From NCBI RefSeq assembly GCF_003316765.1, contig NZ_NIJF01000060.1:304273-368272 (forward strand): DNA of 64,000 nucleotides, written 5' to 3'. Source of the stretch: Bacillus sp. P14.5. GTDB taxonomy: Bacteria > Bacillota > Bacilli > Bacillales > Bacillaceae_B. The position numbers and the translations under genes were made by a program. A model generated the notes under the pieces. It did not search any database, was not told where the DNA came from, and was given only the letters and a program-made list of their open reading frames with translations. Below, one piece after another: positions 40,441-49,507 of this stretch. Every line of letters starts with the position of its first letter. Positions within the stretch are counted from its first letter, which is position 1.

Positions 40441-40644
40441 AGTAATCTACCTTTCTATTCTAAGGGAATGATCCCCAAACTGTATCAAGAATGTATTACC
40501 GGCATTATCGGGAGGATTATTTTTCAAGCTTAAGACTATTATCCTCTATCTTTGCTCCCTTTTTGCCTTCTTTAAAATCGACTTTTATCGAGGCAGCCAT
40601 TTTAAAACGCTCTTTTCGCAAAGGTGGTTGCTGCATCAAAAGTA
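40441..40644. other. Gap upstream of mnmH
   Basis: The minus strand can encode a short lysine-rich peptide (MAASIKVDFKEGKKGAKIED, ending near 40517) without a clear ribosome site; I do not call it a gene. Confidence 0.3.
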
Positions 40645-40766
40645 AGGGATTTCCGCTCCAGGCGAACGACTCCGCGGGGCGTGCGGTGAGCCTCCCTCGG
40701 CTTTGCCTGCGGGGTCTCACCTGCCCGCTGGTCCCGTAGGAGATCGGTCGCCTTCCACTCCAATCC
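40645..40766. repeat. GC-rich Bacillus-type intergenic repeat, copy A
   Basis: Contains GGATTTCCGCTCCAGG, CGACTCCGCGGGGCG, CTCGGCTTTGCCTGCGGGG and TTCCACTCCAATCC. The reverse complement recurs at 52966-53085. Its GC content is far above its surroundings; such repeats are widespread in Bacillaceae. Confidence 0.85.
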
Positions 40767-40962
40767 TCCTATGTAAAAGTGTTAAGAGGGAAAAAAACAT
40801 TCATAAAGTCATCCCGCTACATCTCGCATTTTTTAAAGTATACCTATTATACCACCAAAAGAAAAAGCCTGTGATTATACGGCTTGCGGTCATTGAACTT
40901 GAATACTCTCCTATTTCCCTACTACCTGCACGAATGGTATTGAAGACCCCAATGCACAAAAA

Positions 40963-40991
40963 AGCTGAGGTTCCAGTATGAACCTTCAGCT
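40963..40991 (-). terminator. Hairpin with U-run, no clear gene
   Basis: AGCTGAAGGTTC and GGAACCTCAGCT arms on the minus strand, followed by TTTTTT. No intact minus-strand gene ends here; perhaps left by a lost gene. Confidence 0.5.
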
Positions 40992-41117
40992 GCTTGTATG
41001 AATTATTAATGAGGAAAACCAAAGGAAATCATGTGTTCATACAGACATACCATTCATAAGATAGAATGATGATTTTTTTCTGAATCGTATAGCTCCCCCT
41101 TAGAAAGGAGTGCAACC

Positions 41118-41624
41118 ATGGAACTGATCCCTATGACAATCAGAAGCAAGTATTTCATTAACATGCTCAACCTGTATACGCTCCTCTATGGCGCCGACCC
41201 GTTAGAGATGCAACAGCAATTCCAGCGTCATTTTCAATACCCCAATTTTGAAGGATACTTTGCTGTCATAGACAAGAGACTCGCGGGATTCATATATGGA
41301 TATTCTTCATGCAAAGGACAATATTATCATGAGTTACTTTCGAAGCATTTGAACGGAGATCGTAACTGGACGGAAAACTGTATGGAACTGGCGGAGTTAG
41401 GTGTCCACCCCCAATACCGGAGACGAGGAATTGCCAAGGAGTTAGTGGAAGCCTTGCTGAAAAACAGAACAGAATCAAAAGCATTGCTGACAACGAGAAA
41501 AGATAATTCAGCCGGGGTTCATTTTTACAGAAAAATGAGATGGACGGAAGTCAGTGATGGGTTCTTCCCTAATGTTCCCTATGAATATATTATATTTGGG
41601 AAGGATTTATCTCCTTCTGTTTAG
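41118..41624 (+). CDS. GNAT family N-acetyltransferase
   Basis: 168 residues; motif A is ELGVHPQYRRRGIAKELVEAL (acetyl-CoA binding Q/R-x-x-G-x-A), followed by TTRKDNSAGVHFYRKM. Behind GAAAGGAGTGCAACC. One of few plus-strand genes here and monocistronic. Substrate unknown. Confidence 0.85.
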   Translation: MELIPMTIRSKYFINMLNLYTLLYGADPLEMQQQFQRHFQYPNFEGYFAVIDKRLAGFIYGYSSCKGQYYHELLSKHLNGDRNWTENCMELAELGVHPQYRRRGIAKELVEALLKNRTESKALLTTRKDNSAGVHFYRKMRWTEVSDGFFPNVPYEYIIFGKDLSPSV

Positions 41625-41880
41625 GTAAGGGGATTTCTGACCTTGTCTCAGGCAGTGCGAGTTATTCTGATGAAAAACATTCGGGACGCAGTGCCCCGCG
41701 TCCCAGCCATGAGATTGTAATTTTACGCTTGCAGGCTTGTGATAAGTAAAGGATTTTATTTTTAGAAGATTTCAACCATTAGAGATAGTTTTCAGTGAAT
41801 GAGGGGTGGTTTTCTTTGAAATGATGCTGATGCATGCGAGGTCATTGATACTGAATGTTTTTAAGAGAATGGATATGGAC

Positions 41881-42294
41881 TTAACTTTGCTGTCTGCTTA
41901 ATCGCTCAATATCTGATTCCACATGATAAACTCTTTTATTCAACACTTCCGTTCTATCATCAACGTGATCAGTTATTTTCTCAGTATACTCACCAAGACT
42001 TTCTATTAAATTTTTTTGTAGTTTCTTCAGTCCATTCTCTAGCCTGGCTTGTCCGGTTTTCAATTCCAACACATCTGTTTTTAATGAGCCTACATCTGTC
42101 TTTAAGTCTCCAACATCTGTTTTTAATGAACCTACATCCGTCTTCAATTCTCCAACATCCATTTTTAATGAACCTACATCTGTCTTTAAGTCTCCAACAT
42201 CCGTTTTTAATGAACCTACATCTGTCTTTAAGTCTCCAACATCTGTTTTTATTCCTTGCAGTTCACCCAGAATTTGTTTTAAAATATTTTCCAC
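41881..42294 (-). CDS. Coiled-coil protein with LKTDVGD/S heptad repeats
   Basis: 137 residues. From about residue 14 to 80 it is a tandem series of seven-residue units (LKTDVGD, LKTDVGS, LKMDVGE) with leucine and valine in coiled-coil positions, then a basic/acidic helical tail. GGAGGGAAGAG lies upstream. Similar short coiled-coil genes are common in Bacillaceae; role unknown. A second, non-repetitive relative is at 51669-51980. Confidence 0.75.
   Translation of the reverse strand: MENILKQILGELQGIKTDVGDLKTDVGSLKTDVGDLKTDVGSLKMDVGELKTDVGSLKTDVGDLKTDVGSLKTDVLELKTGQARLENGLKKLQKNLIESLGEYTEKITDHVDDRTEVLNKRVYHVESDIERLSRQQS
42063..42252. repeat. 21/42-bp tandem repeats inside the coiled-coil gene
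   Basis: Units alternate between ACATCTGTTTTTAATGAGCC-type and ACATCTGTCTTTAAGTCTCC-type 21-mers, nine in all. In-frame repeat number could vary by slippage. Confidence 0.85.
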
Positions 42295-42506
42295 AGCTCT
42301 TCCCTCCTCTCCTTTTGAATCTAGTCCTATTATAACAGCTTCATGTAAAGATACTTTAAAAATGAGTGAATTTTAATCATTTTTTCTATGGTTTGTCTTT
42401 TACAAGTTATCAAACCTTAGGATGGACAGACTTGTTACTTAACCCTGCTAGCCAAGCCTAAGTGGCCCACTGATTGAGAAATTAATTCAATAAAAAATTA
42501 TAAAAA

Positions 42507-42695
42507 ATAAGGGGAGAATTTCCGCTTATTTTAAAAATAGCACCAGAAACAGCTGAATTAAGCGGAGAATTTCCGCTTATATGCTAAAAAAACTTGAAAA
42601 TGGTCCATTTAGCTGTGTTTAAGCGGAAAAATTCCGCTTAAATACCCCATTTCGAATGCATTTTGGCAGCATAGCCGGAAAAACTCCGCTTATTT
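42507..42695. repeat. Palindrome array A (four units)
   Basis: Four 20-25-base palindromes such as TAAGCGGAGAATTTCCGCTTA at about 42507, 42558, 42619 and 42671 (spacing about 51, 61, 52). Related arrays lie at 46756-46946 and, inverted, 63345-63483. The element ends by ATTCATGTCCTTC. Confidence 0.85.
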
Positions 42696-42781
42696 TTAAT
42701 TATTCATGTCCTTCACAGGTAAACCTCCTGCTTGAATGAGAAGAAGTGATAGGGAAAAGGGTATTCAGTACCATAAAGAAA

Positions 42782-42814
42782 AGTCTAATCCCTTAAGTAA
42801 CGAGGAATTAGACT
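42782..42814 (-). terminator. Terminator of the sigma/ABC operon
   Basis: AGTCTAAT and ATTAGACT arms with minus-strand TTTTCTTT, 30 bases after the permease stop. Confidence 0.75.
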
Positions 42815-42845
42815 AATCATCGGTTCCTGGAAAAATGTTAGATTT

Positions 42846-43973
42846 CTATATACTTACCTCTTTATTTTTCATCACTCTGAATGTAACCATGGCGATAACC
42901 GCTGAGAGCACGATCATCCATAGAACAGCCGCAATCGGGTATAAGACCGGATAACCGAAGAAGTTGATGGTTTTGAAATATTCGAATAGGAATTCAACTC
43001 TCATAATATATAGATAGGAGAATTTGATGGCATCCACTGCCCACGGTTTTAGGGCCATCATTTCTACTATCATGAACGGAAGGGAAAATATCGCTCCTGA
43101 TATAAAAAATGAGAGAAGTGAATTCCTGCTGACCGACGAAATAAAGAGAATCAGGATGGCAAAACCAAATGCCGCAGCTAAATGGATTCCTATTTGAATG
43201 AGATGGTATTCCAGCATCGTCAGTCCATATGGCGACGAATAATACTTAAACACGAATTGAAGTGGTGTGTTCCAACCAAGGTTCCCAAGAATATAGAGCT
43301 TGCTGATGACGTTTACAGCTTCCCATGCCGCAACAACTGCTATCACATAAATTGACGCGGCACCAAGCTTGGCCCAGGTCAAAACAGTTCTTCCCTTTTT
43401 AGAACTCAATATATAATTGTCGACACCCGAGCTGTACTCTTTTGTATAAATCGTAGAAAGCCCGATTAGCAGCATTGCCCCGGTGATGACAAACGCTAAC
43501 GTACTGGTGTAGTCGATGATTTCAGCGGGACCTCTATAAAAGGAAAAATAGGAGAGATCCACATCTTGTATCAGTTCCCTTTCAAGCTCTGCATTATATT
43601 GGCTTGAACTCTTCAGTCCCTCCAGTCTTTCATCTAAGTTTTTCTGAACTTCCTGTATAAAGGCAATATTCTCATAGATGTCTGCTTTAATACTGTCAGT
43701 TTCAGAGAATACATTCCCCTCCGTACCGTTATCGGTCATTTCCTTGAGCCGTTCTTCTGTTTTGACCATTAATTGGTCATGCGAGGTTTGGGCCTTTTTT
43801 ATTTTTTCTGAAGTTAAAGTCCCTTCCCATTCTTTATAAAATTCTTTTACCTGATCATCTGTTTTATCAATGTTTAATATGTAGCTTGAGGACAAACAAA
43901 AGAGGACAATAAAGGTGACATAAATCATTTTCTGACTAAAAATCTTATACAGCTCAAATCTAAGCAGCCTCAT
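42846..43973 (-). CDS. ABC-2 type transporter permease
   Basis: 375 residues. One N-terminal membrane segment, an extracytoplasmic coiled region (about 40-130) and five or more further segments. The gene overlaps the ATPase gene by ATGA. It probably exports an antimicrobial compound or a lipid-active peptide, as the YxlG and bacitracin-type transporters do. Last gene of a sigma-headed operon. Confidence 0.8.
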   Translation of the reverse strand: MRLLRFELYKIFSQKMIYVTFIVLFCLSSSYILNIDKTDDQVKEFYKEWEGTLTSEKIKKAQTSHDQLMVKTEERLKEMTDNGTEGNVFSETDSIKADIYENIAFIQEVQKNLDERLEGLKSSSQYNAELERELIQDVDLSYFSFYRGPAEIIDYTSTLAFVITGAMLLIGLSTIYTKEYSSGVDNYILSSKKGRTVLTWAKLGAASIYVIAVVAAWEAVNVISKLYILGNLGWNTPLQFVFKYYSSPYGLTMLEYHLIQIGIHLAAAFGFAILILFISSVSRNSLLSFFISGAIFSLPFMIVEMMALKPWAVDAIKFSYLYIMRVEFLFEYFKTINFFGYPVLYPIAAVLWMIVLSAVIAMVTFRVMKNKEVSI

Positions 43974-44857
43974 TCCATGCCCTCCTCTTCATCGAAGTAA
44001 AACAAATACAAATCTTCCAAGTTGGGTTCCTCCCTGATGGCTTTAGGATGGGGTTTCCCCTCGCTGATGATCCTCAACCGAAATCCATCTTGAATACGTG
44101 ATATGTTTCCTACCCTGTATTGTATTTGATACTTTTCGAGTTCTTCTTCACTTGCCGTCAGGGACCAGACTCTCTCGCCGATTCCTGCGAGCAGTGTGTC
44201 CGGTGATTCTTTTTTGATGAGCTTTCCTTCTTTTAAAATCAGGACTTCTTTTGCGATGAATTCAATATCCGATACGATATGGGTCGATAAGAGGACAATC
44301 CGGTCCCCGGATATTTTTGATAGAAGGTTTCGGAACCGGATTCGTTCTTTCGGGTCAAGTCCTGCTGTTGGTTCATCAACTATCAGGATTTTCGGATCAT
44401 TCAATAGAGCCTGGGCAATCCCGATTCTCCTTTTCATCCCTCCAGAAAATTTCCCAACTTTCTTTTTCCGCTCGCCATAAAGACCGACTAATACAAGTGT
44501 TTCTTCCACCTTATCTTTCGCCTCGGTTTTAGAAAGGCCCTTCAAGGCAGCGATATAATGCAATAACTTTTCTGCTGAAAAATTTTTATAAAGCCCCACT
44601 TGCTGAGGAAGGTAGCCGATTAAGTCACGGTATTCGTGTTCCATGCTGAGGACATCTCTGCCATCCAGGTAAATCGTCCCCTCTGTTGGCTTCATCACGC
44701 TGGCAAGGATTCGCATGAGCGTCGTTTTTCCGGACCCGTTGGCACCGAGGATTCCATAGACTCCCTTTGTGAATTCCAGGCTGAGGTGATCCAGCGCCTT
44801 TTTTTCTGAACCTTTTTCTTTAAAAATTTTTGAAACACCATCAATGGTTAAATTCAT
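43970..44857 (-). CDS. ABC transporter ATP-binding protein
   Basis: 295 residues with Walker A GANGSGKTT, signature FSGGMKRRIGIAQAL, Walker B ILIVDEPTAGLDP. Works with the following permease (ATGA overlap). The start overlaps the end of the upstream membrane protein gene by 17 bases. Confidence 0.9.
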   Translation of the reverse strand: MNLTIDGVSKIFKEKGSEKKALDHLSLEFTKGVYGILGANGSGKTTLMRILASVMKPTEGTIYLDGRDVLSMEHEYRDLIGYLPQQVGLYKNFSAEKLLHYIAALKGLSKTEAKDKVEETLVLVGLYGERKKKVGKFSGGMKRRIGIAQALLNDPKILIVDEPTAGLDPKERIRFRNLLSKISGDRIVLLSTHIVSDIEFIAKEVLILKEGKLIKKESPDTLLAGIGERVWSLTASEEELEKYQIQYRVGNISRIQDGFRLRIISEGKPHPKAIREEPNLEDLYLFYFDEEEGME

Positions 44858-45647
44858 AATTCATGCCCCTTTTATACAAACGGCCAGCCTGGAAGATGAT
44901 GAGTATGGAGGCTGCTATAATGAACATCACATACACTCCCGCTGGAACTGATTCAATTTTTTCAATGACTTCTGAGTTGCTTAATACCACACCTGCCCCC
45001 AGCCATACTACAAGTGAGGCAGTGACGGTATGCATGTGCCGCAGCCGATTGGCTATCAGCAGGGAAATTGCCGTAATGACGGTAAATGGAATCATCCAAT
45101 AGAGCAGCAGCTTTCCGGCCCATACATCTTGGGCTAAAATAGACAGCGCCACTGTGGCAATTAAATTGATTATGACATTGAACCCGCCGATAATGATCAT
45201 TCTGGACAGGATGATTTCCTGCAGACTGTATTTGAAGGATAGTTCAAGTTCCGCCATTCCCGTCAATTTGCTTTTCATAATTTCGAATAAGCCGGTAATG
45301 GTCGGCAGAGGCGCGAGAAGCAGCATTGTCACATACGGATCTTGTTCGGCCGCAAACACAGCAAGTGTACCAAGAACCAGAAACAAAACATTCAATATCC
45401 AGAATAAACGGCTGAAATAAAAGATTTCCTGATAAGAGTTCTTCAATAGAGTACTGCTATTCTCAGCAAAGCTTCTCCATCTGTTTTCTTTCACAGGCAC
45501 ATAGGGTCTGATGGCTTCGATTGTTCTCATCATTTCTTCCTCGCTGGGATACTCGACATCATAGTCTTCCAGCTTCAAGCCGTACTCCTTTTCCAGCTCT
45601 TCCAACTCTAAGTCAAACGGGGAGTCACTTCTTCTGCTGTTGTCCAT
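44841..45647 (-). CDS. Membrane protein, possible anti-sigma factor of the adjacent ECF sigma
   Basis: Start at 45647 (GAGGTGAGG upstream), 268 residues. An acidic N-terminal about 85 residues in the cytoplasm precede six hydrophobic segments. Its gene overlaps the sigma gene's end, as anti-sigma genes do, and it precedes the ABC pair. No anti-sigma motif is recognised, so this is inference from position. Confidence 0.6.
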   Translation of the reverse strand: MDNSRRSDSPFDLELEELEKEYGLKLEDYDVEYPSEEEMMRTIEAIRPYVPVKENRWRSFAENSSTLLKNSYQEIFYFSRLFWILNVLFLVLGTLAVFAAEQDPYVTMLLLAPLPTITGLFEIMKSKLTGMAELELSFKYSLQEIILSRMIIIGGFNVIINLIATVALSILAQDVWAGKLLLYWMIPFTVITAISLLIANRLRHMHTVTASLVVWLGAGVVLSNSEVIEKIESVPAGVYVMFIIAASILIIFQAGRLYKRGMNYEFNH

Positions 45648-46191
45648 AATCCTCACCTCTCCCTAAAATTGCGGCTAATTTACTTAAGCCCTGTTTCAGC
45701 CTGGACTTCACTGTCGATTCATTCGCCTCTGTCACCCTGGCAATTTCACTAATCTTCATTTGATGAAAATACTTCAGGATGATGGCATCACGCTGATACT
45801 CCGGCAGTTCGCCGACAGCGGCCTTCACTCTCTCCCTGGTTTCTTTTTGAGCAAATATGTAGGACACATTGGTTTTTTCATTCGTCAGGTATTCCGGCAG
45901 TTCGGACTGCTCCAGGCTTCGATTATGTTCGGCACTTCTCCAGTAATCACGACAATGATTAACCGCAATGGTGAATACCCAGCTCTTGAAGCTGCCGCTG
46001 TTTGAATATGACCTGATTTTCTTCATCACCTTGATAAATATCTCCTGAGTCAGATCGTATGCCAAGTCTCTATTTCCGGTTTTTCGATAAACAAAAGCAA
46101 AAATATCTTTGTAGTATTTACGCGTCAGTACTTCCATCGCCGCTTGACTTCCGCGAAGGATTTCCTGAATCAGCTGCCGATCTTCCGACAC
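45625..46191 (-). CDS. ECF-family RNA polymerase sigma factor
   Basis: 188 residues with region 2 (FVYRKTGNRDLAYDLTQEIFIKVM, then WVFTIAVNHCRDYWR) and region 4 (LPEYQRDAIILKYFHQMKISEIA, then ESTVKSRLKQGLSKL). GTG start behind GAGGTGAT. It heads an operon with a membrane protein and an ABC transporter, a layout like the Bacillus sigY cluster, and probably responds to envelope stress. Confidence 0.9.
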   Translation of the reverse strand: MSEDRQLIQEILRGSQAAMEVLTRKYYKDIFAFVYRKTGNRDLAYDLTQEIFIKVMKKIRSYSNSGSFKSWVFTIAVNHCRDYWRSAEHNRSLEQSELPEYLTNEKTNVSYIFAQKETRERVKAAVGELPEYQRDAIILKYFHQMKISEIARVTEANESTVKSRLKQGLSKLAAILGRGEDYGQQQKK

Positions 46192-46438
46192 GTTGCATCA
46201 CCTCAATATGTAAGACGAGATAAGTTTTCAAAAAGATTTATGGTTGTGGGAAAAAAAATTAGTTAGACAAAGTGATGAGACGGAGGGACAGGTTACGTGT
46301 CCCGGCGGTTATCATTTTTTATCCATCACCCTTTTAGTATAACTGAACATGAAAAGGCAATAGCTGAAAATCTGCGCCATTGCCTCAAAAGTGTATTTTC
46401 CGAAGTGAATATGGAGCATATTAACAGTAGGAGGTGTT

Positions 46439-46588
46439 ATGGTGGCTGACAATAAGAATACTCCCAAAGACTTGGAAGAATTAGGGGCATTAAACAAGGG
46501 GAATAAAAATGACCGGCACAATGAGAATGCACGGGCAGCGGCAAATCTTCAGCAGGAGTATCCCAGGATTATTACGGATAATCTTTAA
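46439..46588 (+). CDS. Small hydrophilic protein of 49 residues
   Basis: ATG behind a strong AGGAGG site four bases away. Reads MVADNKNTPKDLEELGALNK and ends YPRIITDNL; asparagine-rich and soluble, of the size and composition of minor spore proteins. No family is recognised. Confidence 0.55.
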   Translation: MVADNKNTPKDLEELGALNKGNKNDRHNENARAAANLQQEYPRIITDNL

Positions 46589-46755
46589 TAGAAGTGGGTG
46601 GCATGAAATTGCAGCACTGCTGACAGTTTCCCTCTGAAGAACGGTCAGCCGCTAAGGTTCAAAGAGATAAAACACAGACCAAGTCAACTAACAAAACAAA
46701 TAAACTTTCTTTTCAGTGAAAAATGATTCAATAGAATAGCCGTAAGTATAAGAGA

Positions 46756-46946
46756 AATAAGGGGAAAAATTCCCCTTATTATGAGAAAATCACAAAAAAC
46801 TACTAAAATAGCGGTAAAAATTCCCTCTATTTCCTAAAAAAACAGGAAAATTGTTCATTTATCCATGAATAAGGGGAAAAATTCCCCTTATTCTACCCTA
46901 ATAAAGCACTTTTCCGCAGCTTAACGGGAAATTTTCCCCTTATTTT
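46756..46946. repeat. Palindrome array B (four units)
   Basis: Units such as AATAAGGGGAAAAATTCCCC at about 46756, 46807, 46867 and 46921. Compared with array A the stem pair C-G is G-C, a compensatory change, while spacing (51, 60, 54) and spacer sequence are kept. Confidence 0.85.
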
Positions 46947-47028
46947 TAAAAGTTCATCAATCCATTAAGGTTCAGGGGGATTTATTCCAAGTACTAAGTA
47001 ATTAAACCGCAAAAAATGCTGATAAATA

Positions 47029-47068
47029 AAAACGCATGTGAATTCTTTAGAGAATTACCATGCGTTTT
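47029..47068. terminator. Bidirectional terminator after the fatty acid hydroxylase gene
   Basis: AAAACGCATG and CATGCGTTTT arms, with inner AATTCT/AGAATT pairing and U-runs on both strands. Confidence 0.8.
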
Positions 47069-47134
47069 TATATGTACCTTGGGTGGCGGCACCCCGTAAG
47101 AATATTCAAGGAGATCCTATAGGAAGTCCAATCT

Positions 47135-47755
47135 TCATTTCGCCCTCTTCTCCAAATCCTTGACGGTCTCGCTCGTTTCCACATCTGTCTGCTCCTTCAG
47201 GGTGCCAAAGAGAGCGTCAACGAACGGTGTTGAAACGCCATACCAAAAATTTTCATTTTTGAAGTGGTGAAGTGTGTGTGTCTTTTTTACCCATTTGCCA
47301 AACCTTGTCTTCGGCTTGATTGGACGGTGAGCGATAAAATGTCTCCACTCATAGACCAGCAGCATCAGAATCAATCCAATGCCAAATGAGACAGTACCTT
47401 CTACAGATCTGAAAATTAAGTAAAAAATCGCTGAAAGAGCCGCAAAGTTAGGGATGCTGTACCATACCGGCAAAAATAACAGCTTTAAATCATTAGGATA
47501 TTTGTGGTGGTCATAATGTATGCGCTTTAAAAACTTCAAAAACAATGGATTCTCGGGAGCTTTCAGGTGAAAGAGAAAGCGATGTGTGAGATATTCACTA
47601 AACATAAAAACTACCAGCCCCAACCCCAAAAACAATAATTCAGGTAGACCAGGAACCATGAACATTGTGGCAGCAGCCATTATAATCAAGATGGTCATCA
47701 TAAGTAAAATATCCATATGAAAAAAGAAATCCCGAAATTGACCTTTATTTTTCAA
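47135..47755 (-). CDS. Fatty acid hydroxylase / sterol desaturase family protein
   Basis: About 206 residues from TTG 47755, which overlaps the regulator's end and has GGGGAGG nine bases upstream. It has four membrane segments and the histidine clusters HRFLFH, HYDHHKYP, HFIAHRP and HTLHHFKNE that bind the di-iron centre. It hydroxylates or desaturates lipid chains in the membrane. Co-transcribed with the GntR-type regulator. Confidence 0.85.
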   Translation of the reverse strand: MKNKGQFRDFFFHMDILLMMTILIIMAAATMFMVPGLPELLFLGLGLVVFMFSEYLTHRFLFHLKAPENPLFLKFLKRIHYDHHKYPNDLKLLFLPVWYSIPNFAALSAIFYLIFRSVEGTVSFGIGLILMLLVYEWRHFIAHRPIKPKTRFGKWVKKTHTLHHFKNENFWYGVSTPFVDALFGTLKEQTDVETSETVKDLEKRAK

Positions 47756-48461
47756 GAGTTTCACCCTCCCCATTTTTCTCTTTCCATAACTCAAGACTCT
47801 TTTTCATAACATCCTTTACCAAAAGTTCAGTTTCCTGAAGGTCCCTTTTCAGCAGAGATTCTAAAAAGTCATCATAAAATTTTCTTGATACCTGCCGATG
47901 GTTCTCATCACTGAAGTATTTCTCCCCCGCCTTCAAATACACGTCTTTAAAACTATTGAGAATCAATAAGTAAATTGGATTCTCCGACATACCCGCCAAG
48001 CTTTTTTGGAGATTCCAGTCAAAGTTGGCGAAAGACCTCGCATCGTCATGTAAGTCATCGATGTTAGAAAATAGCGAGATTACTTTAACAGGCTGCCGGG
48101 ACATAGCATCTGCTATGTATGAAGGGGCTAGAGAGATTCTTAATTCCAGCAAATTTTTGATAAAGACATCAGGGATATCATCATACGATTCTAGTATCTT
48201 AACGATCGTCATTAAGTTCCCGTTCTTCCAGTAGTCATTGATCGTAGGGGGCATTCCTGGCCGCATGGTGATCCAGCCATCCCTCTCTAATCGCTGCAGC
48301 ACTTCCCGTATCGTTGGCCTTCCCGCATTATATGCCTCAGCCAGTTCTCTTTCTGGCAGCAAGGAGGTATTCGCGGGATATTCTCCGCGCAAAATTTTTG
48401 TAATGATCCTTTTCTCGATTAGATCGGAAGAACGCGCTCTCAAGTTTCCATCACTCTCCAT
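47745..48461 (-). CDS. FadR-type GntR family regulator
   Basis: From ATG 48461, 238 residues. The N-terminal winged helix has SLLPERELAEAYNAGRPTIR and VLQRLERDGWITMRPG; a helical FadR-type effector domain follows. Twin palindromes sit just upstream, so the protein probably represses its own operon with the fatty acid hydroxylase gene, perhaps lifted by an acyl ligand. No good ribosome site precedes ATG 48461; a TTG at 48515 is an alternative start but lies within the promoter. Confidence 0.8.
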   Translation of the reverse strand: MESDGNLRARSSDLIEKRIITKILRGEYPANTSLLPERELAEAYNAGRPTIREVLQRLERDGWITMRPGMPPTINDYWKNGNLMTIVKILESYDDIPDVFIKNLLELRISLAPSYIADAMSRQPVKVISLFSNIDDLHDDARSFANFDWNLQKSLAGMSENPIYLLILNSFKDVYLKAGEKYFSDENHRQVSRKFYDDFLESLLKRDLQETELLVKDVMKKSLELWKEKNGEGETLEK

Positions 48462-48467
48462 TTTTTG

Positions 48468-48499
48468 TGGTAATACCAATTTTATGACTGGTAATACCA
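48468..48499. promoter_or_regulatory. Twin GntR operators TGGTAATACCA
   Basis: Identical 11-mers at 48468-48478 and 48489-48499, 21 bases apart (two helical turns), of the FadR/GntR palindrome form TGGTA-N-TACCA. They follow the -10 box of the regulator gene. Confidence 0.75.
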
Positions 48500-48528
48500 A
48501 TATATGACGCTTCAATATCTTTTGTCAA
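48499..48528 (-). promoter_or_regulatory. Sigma-A promoter of the GntR operon
   Basis: TTGACA (48523-48528) and TATATT (48499-48504) with an 18-base spacer. The first operator begins where the -10 box ends. Confidence 0.75.
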
Positions 48529-48635
48529 ACTTTTCTGATAATTAATGACTGTTTAAGTTTTGACTGGTTGTCTTATAAATTTTTTTTGGCACGAAATAGT
48601 GATGCTATTTTCAATAAAAATTTCAAATAGGTATC

Positions 48636-48673
48636 AAAAAAACGCTTGGATTTAACACATCCAAGCGTTTTTT
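48636..48673. terminator. Bidirectional terminator after the peptidase E gene
   Basis: AAAAAACGCTTGGAT and ATCCAAGCGTTTTTT arms flanked by runs of A and T; serves the minus-strand peptidase gene at 48693. Confidence 0.85.
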
Positions 48674-48692
48674 AATTTCAGTCAACCTATGG

Positions 48693-49328
48693 CTAACCGT
48701 TAATAACAACAATATCACCAATCATTTGAATTTTAGCATCTTCTACAATAATTCCGTCTCCATCATTCGCTGCATAAACTGTTGTTCCGGTCGTTTTAGC
48801 GTAAGTATGAACATCATTTTTATATTCATCATTCCAACGATTGTAGTGAGGTAAAAATTCAAATTCAACAAGTTGCAACCCTTCTAGCTCTTCTTCAGAA
48901 TTTCCTATAAACATCTGAAATAATTTTATGGACTTACCGAGCTGTACTGCTCCACCACTTACCCCTGCAAGAGTTCCTCCCTGATTAAAATAATCATATA
49001 GAACTTTATCCATATTACGATGTTTGATAGCATTCCTGAATTCAATTGGATTTCCCGCAGAAAGGTGAATAATATCACAATTTAGTAATTCATCAATCTT
49101 TGATGAATCAAAATCACTATACAGGTCAAAAAACATAATGTCTTGAATTCCGTAATCACGATAGTATTGGACTTTTTTATTAAAATAAGTTCTTTCTCTA
49201 TCTTCCGTAGAAGGGATATAACCTATTTTGGCATTTGTAACATCCAAACCATCCAAAAGGATATTATCCAACCTTTGATTGCCAGAAGACTCAATTATTT
49301 GGTCACTAAAAAAGAATAATTTCCCCAT
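48693..49328 (-). CDS. Peptidase E-like (S51) / class I glutamine amidotransferase-like protein
   Basis: 211 residues. The nucleophile elbow GVSGGAVQLG holds the serine, and IIHLSAGNP and the FLPHYNRW segment match the S51 fold. Dipeptidase E cleaves N-terminal aspartyl dipeptides; whether this member does is not known. Single gene with its own terminator. Confidence 0.75.
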   Translation of the reverse strand: MGKLFFFSDQIIESSGNQRLDNILLDGLDVTNAKIGYIPSTEDRERTYFNKKVQYYRDYGIQDIMFFDLYSDFDSSKIDELLNCDIIHLSAGNPIEFRNAIKHRNMDKVLYDYFNQGGTLAGVSGGAVQLGKSIKLFQMFIGNSEEELEGLQLVEFEFLPHYNRWNDEYKNDVHTYAKTTGTTVYAANDGDGIIVEDAKIQMIGDIVVING

Positions 49329-49507
49329 TTAAAACACCTCTTTGTGTTAATTGGCTCACCTTAAGAATTCCTCTATTTCTATTTTGAAAATTCTCCTTAA
49401 TCTAATTCAATTTTCAACTTATCAATCTGCTAATTAGTCCGTTATTTTATATGTTTCTGCACAAAAAGTTGAACGAAATTTCCTGTCCCTCTGTCTTATA
49501 TCATGAA

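Noticed and set aside
40517..40720. 67-codon minus-strand frame through the GC-rich repeat
   Set aside because: Its N-terminal half is the repeat itself and there is no ribosome site.
42507..42695. CRISPR array (regularly spaced short repeats; also 46756-46946)
   Set aside because: Only three or four units, repeats differ from each other, spacers resemble each other between loci, and no cas gene is nearby.
46312..46521. 69-codon minus-strand frame
   Set aside because: It opposes the small plus-strand gene at 46439-46588, which has a strong AGGAGG site; the minus frame has none.
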